A stretch of DNA of 32,201 bases from Christensenella sp964592155. Its GTDB lineage: Bacteria > Bacillota > Clostridia > Christensenellales > Christensenellaceae. This document shows positions 29,645 to 32,201 of the stretch, in pieces (within the stretch, counting starts at the first letter, position 1; each line of letters starts with the position of its first letter). Under the pieces are notes generated by a model. It searched no databases. It was not told the origin of the DNA and saw nothing but the letters and a program-made list of their open reading frames with translations. The DNA is taken from NCBI GenBank assembly GCA_964592155.1, contig CAZQDA010000023.1:1-32201 (forward strand), read 5' to 3'. Made by a program: the position numbers and the translations under genes.

Positions 29645-30634
29645 TTATTCAGCCACGCTCTTGGTTTCCATCTTGTCGCGTACGATTTCAACGAGCACTG
29701 CCGCAATCAGGATCGCTCCGATGATAACCAGCTGTGTGTTAGATTCTACGGCAAGCGCCTGAAGCGCGTTGTTAAGTACGTTAATGAACAAAATACCGAT
29801 CAGCAGGCCAATCATCGAACCTTTGCCTCCGGCAAAGCTGATGCCGCCGATGGCGCAAGCCGTAATGGTTCGAAATTCCATTCCAAGACCCGTATCCGCC
29901 GAAGCGGCACTCATCGAGATCGCGGAGAAAATACCGGAAGTAGCGGCAAGCACGCCCGAGAGGACATATGCGCCCCATTTGATCTTCGTCACATTGATAC
30001 CGGCCATGAGAGCGGCATTTTTATTTCCGCCAACCGCCAATATCTTCGTTCCGACCTTAGAGCATTTGATCATGATAAACAGGCCGATGTAAATTGCGAT
30101 AAAAATGAAAAACATGATGGACAGGCCAAGCGGTTTTGCAATCGCTACATCAACCCAGAAATCCGGCAGGGGACCAACCGGCGTTCCCTGACAAATCGTG
30201 AGTCCGATGCCCTGCGACATAAACATGGTCGCCAGTGTCGCGATAAAGTTTACCATGCCGAGCTTTGCCACCAGAAAACCGTTGATAAAGCCAACCAGCG
30301 CACCCGCAGCAAGTCCAACCAATACTGCAAAAAACGGATTTAATCCCCAGACAACCGCAGCCGTTCCAAAGATAATTCCATTAAAACCTGCCGCGCTGCC
30401 GACCGAAAGATCGATCTCTCCGCTCATCATCACGATGCTTTGCCCAAGAGCCGCCGTACCGATGAAGATGCAGGTCGTAAGAATTGCCTGAATATTTCCC
30501 AGCGATGCAAATGCAGGCTTTGCTATACTCGTTGCAATACAGATGATGATGATCGGTATTGCAATACTAAACGCCGGGTTCAGAAATATTTTTGATGCTT
30601 TGCCCGAATTGCGGGCCTTTAATTCCTTTTCCAT
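29645..30634 (-). CDS. Sugar ABC transporter permease (RbsC-like), first of pair
   Basis: A 329-residue permease with about eight to ten hydrophobic segments. It has the motif SIVMMSGEIDLSVGSAAG and the C-terminal ACAIGGISFAGGKGSMIG coupling loop. It follows the ATPase gene after 24 bases with AAGGAG as ribosome site. With the ATPase and the second permease it forms the membrane part of a ribose/xylose-type importer. Confidence 0.92.
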   Translation of the reverse strand: MEKELKARNSGKASKIFLNPAFSIAIPIIIICIATSIAKPAFASLGNIQAILTTCIFIGTAALGQSIVMMSGEIDLSVGSAAGFNGIIFGTAAVVWGLNPFFAVLVGLAAGALVGFINGFLVAKLGMVNFIATLATMFMSQGIGLTICQGTPVGPLPDFWVDVAIAKPLGLSIMFFIFIAIYIGLFIMIKCSKVGTKILAVGGNKNAALMAGINVTKIKWGAYVLSGVLAATSGIFSAISMSAASADTGLGMEFRTITACAIGGISFAGGKGSMIGLLIGILFINVLNNALQALAVESNTQLVIIGAILIAAVLVEIVRDKMETKSVAE

Positions 30635-30658
30635 ATCTATGACTCCTTATCCCTCGAG

Positions 30659-32194
30659 TTAAATCTCATTGAATGTCGTAACAGCCATCTGCATAATGCT
30701 CGAATCCGTGGCTTCGTCCTTGGTCAGTTCTCCCACGACTCTTCCTTCCGCCATAACGATAAAATGGTCGCTCATGGCCATCAATTCCGGCAATTCCGAG
30801 GAAATCATAAGCACTGCGTTTCCCGCTTCTGCCAGCTTGTTGATCAGCTGATAGATTTCGTTTTTAGATCCAACGTCAATTCCCTTTGTCGGCTCGTCCA
30901 AAATAATCAGTTTTGGTTCCGCATTCAGGCAGCGCGCAATAACAACCTTTTGCTGATTGCCGCCGGAAAGCGTTCCGACCTTTGTTTTCAAGGAAGGCGC
31001 TTTGATACTCATATCGTCAAAATAACGTTTTGCGCGTTTTTCTTCCTTGCTTCCGGAAACAAAAAGCTTCGCTACTTCAATCGCGTCCAGATTAGAGATC
31101 GCAATATTTTTCTTAATATCCCATACAAAATTGAGGCCGTATTTTTTTCTATCTTCACTTGCAAGCGCAATTCCTTTATTAACAGCGTCTGTCGTATTGC
31201 GGATATTCACTTCTTTTCCGTTCATGGTGATCTTGCCCGCGCTCGGTTTATACATTCCGAAAATCGTGGAAACAACTTCCGTTCTGCCTGCGCCGACCAA
31301 CCCCGCAAGACCTACGACCTGCCCTGCGCGCACCTCTAAAGATACATTTTCAATCAGATTCCTATCCTGAATATAAGGATGCGGAACCGTGAGCCCGTCC
31401 ACATTTAAAACTACGTCTCCGATTTTTGCATTGCGTGACGGATACATATTGTCCATTTTACGTCCAATCATATCCGCAATGATTTTTTCCGGCTCATAAT
31501 CCGCTTTTTCAAAGCTGCTGATGTTTTTTCCATCACGCAGAATGGTCACGCGGTCCGTAAGCTCCAAAATTTCCGCCAGCTTATGCGTCACGAAAATAAC
31601 GCTTGTTCCTTTTGCCTTTAGATGCCTTACCACTTCAAACAGGCTTGCAACGTCCGCCGAAGAAAGAGACGTGGTGGGCTCGTCAAGAATCAGTATTTTG
31701 GGTTCGCTCGCAAGCGCCCTTGCAATCATCAGCATCTGCTGTTGACCGATGGACAGCTTTCTTACGTCCGCTTTTGGGTCAAGGTCTATTTTGTTCGTCG
31801 TCAAAAGCTCGCTCGCCCTTTTAAAAAGTTCTTTGAAATTAACTGTTTTCGCGTTCTTGTTTCCAAGTCCAAGATCGCTCATATAGATGTTTTCGGCAAC
31901 GCTGAAGTTGTTGAGTACGTTGATTTCCTGCGGCACAAAGCCGATGCCAAAACCCATTGCATCCTGAGGACTTTTGGGTTCCACCACTTGTCCGTCTATT
32001 TTCAATGTTCCCGTGTAACTTCCGCTCGGATAGATGCCGTTTAATATTTTTAAGATGGTCGATTTTCCGGCACCGTTTTCGCCGATCAGTCCCAGAATTT
32101 CACTCTTTCTTGTATTTAAACACACATTATCGTTTGCGATTACGCCAGGAAATTTCTTCGTTATATCAATCGCTTCGAGTATGTATTCTCCCAT
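30659..32194 (-). CDS. Sugar ABC transporter ATP-binding protein (RbsA/XylG-like, tandem domains)
   Basis: This 511-residue protein has two nucleotide-binding domains. The first has Walker A GENGAGKST, signature LSIGQQQ and Walker B ILILDEPTTSL. The second has the degenerate loop GLVGAGRTE, signature LSGGNQQK and IILDEPTKGID. It energises uptake by the two downstream permeases. The ATG at 32194 is taken as start because MGEYILEAIDITKKFPG matches family N-termini; the ribosome site lies beyond the window edge, so this cannot be confirmed. The partner solute-binding protein is not in the window. Confidence 0.9.
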   Translation of the reverse strand: MGEYILEAIDITKKFPGVIANDNVCLNTRKSEILGLIGENGAGKSTILKILNGIYPSGSYTGTLKIDGQVVEPKSPQDAMGFGIGFVPQEINVLNNFSVAENIYMSDLGLGNKNAKTVNFKELFKRASELLTTNKIDLDPKADVRKLSIGQQQMLMIARALASEPKILILDEPTTSLSSADVASLFEVVRHLKAKGTSVIFVTHKLAEILELTDRVTILRDGKNISSFEKADYEPEKIIADMIGRKMDNMYPSRNAKIGDVVLNVDGLTVPHPYIQDRNLIENVSLEVRAGQVVGLAGLVGAGRTEVVSTIFGMYKPSAGKITMNGKEVNIRNTTDAVNKGIALASEDRKKYGLNFVWDIKKNIAISNLDAIEVAKLFVSGSKEEKRAKRYFDDMSIKAPSLKTKVGTLSGGNQQKVVIARCLNAEPKLIILDEPTKGIDVGSKNEIYQLINKLAEAGNAVLMISSELPELMAMSDHFIVMAEGRVVGELTKDEATDSSIMQMAVTTFNEI

Positions 32195-32201
32195 GATCAA
32201 T

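Overview
The window looks like a chromosomal segment from a strictly anaerobic, low-to-mid GC Bacillota, most likely class Clostridia. The basis is the strong AGGAGG-type ribosome binding sites, the anaerobic sulfite reductase operon, and lipoprotein-anchored sugar ABC transporters. An Ala/Ser/Glu-rich linker behind the lipobox hints at a Christensenella-like gut lineage, but that is a weak inference. No rRNA, tRNA, CRISPR array, phage gene or insertion sequence was seen.

Region 1 (1-5.95 kb) is a sulfur and oxygen-stress module. A stand-alone diiron metallo-beta-lactamase (ODP) domain is divergent from a Crp/Fnr regulator. Next comes a plus-strand operon: an FNT-family channel (probably the HSC/FNT3 hydrosulfide type), then asrA, asrB and asrC. 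A near-consensus Crp-type site sits where a class II activator would bind ahead of the channel gene. A translationally coupled cupin plus ferredoxin pair follows and ends at a strong hairpin terminator, which is shared with the converging cluster.

Region 2 (5.95-22.1 kb, all minus strand) is a bacterial microcompartment (BMC) operon. In transcription order it encodes: PduL phosphotransacylase; a flavoprotein-like cargo; a BMC-P; CoA-acylating aldehyde dehydrogenase; PduS-like RnfC-type flavo-Fe-S protein; PduT-like BMC-T; BMC-H; BMC-P; BMC-H; BMC-P; a divergent DeoC-like aldolase; a SorC/DeoR-type regulator; a GatD-like zinc dehydrogenase; a second DeoC carrying a C-terminal CxxCxxCxxxCP cluster motif; an FGGY sugar kinase; triosephosphate isomerase; and a RbsA/RbsC/RbsB-type sugar ABC transporter. 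The inferred route is sugar or polyol uptake, phosphorylation and oxidation in the cytosol, then DeoC cleavage inside the shell to an aldehyde plus a triose phosphate. Aldehyde would go to acyl-CoA and then acyl-phosphate by AldDH and PduL; triose phosphate would leave through TpiA to glycolysis. This resembles the broad 'sugar-phosphate utilising' BMC class, but two features stand out: the paired divergent aldolases and the Fe-S-type tail.

Region 3 (22.1-22.56 kb) is an AT-rich control region between the two minus-strand clusters. It holds a terminator, a putative sigma-A promoter for the BMC operon, and an array of TGAAAT/ATTTCA hexamers that includes two matched palindromes.

Region 4 (22.56-32.2 kb, all minus strand) is a second carbohydrate cluster. 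It encodes a sugar ABC ATPase, two different permeases, a LacI-family regulator, an SDR with an altered catalytic tetrad, a zinc MDR dehydrogenase, a UlaG-like metallo-hydrolase, an aldose-epimerase-like protein and a ROK kinase. An internal terminator lies between the MDR and the hydrolase. Its solute-binding protein is not in the window and may lie beyond the right edge.
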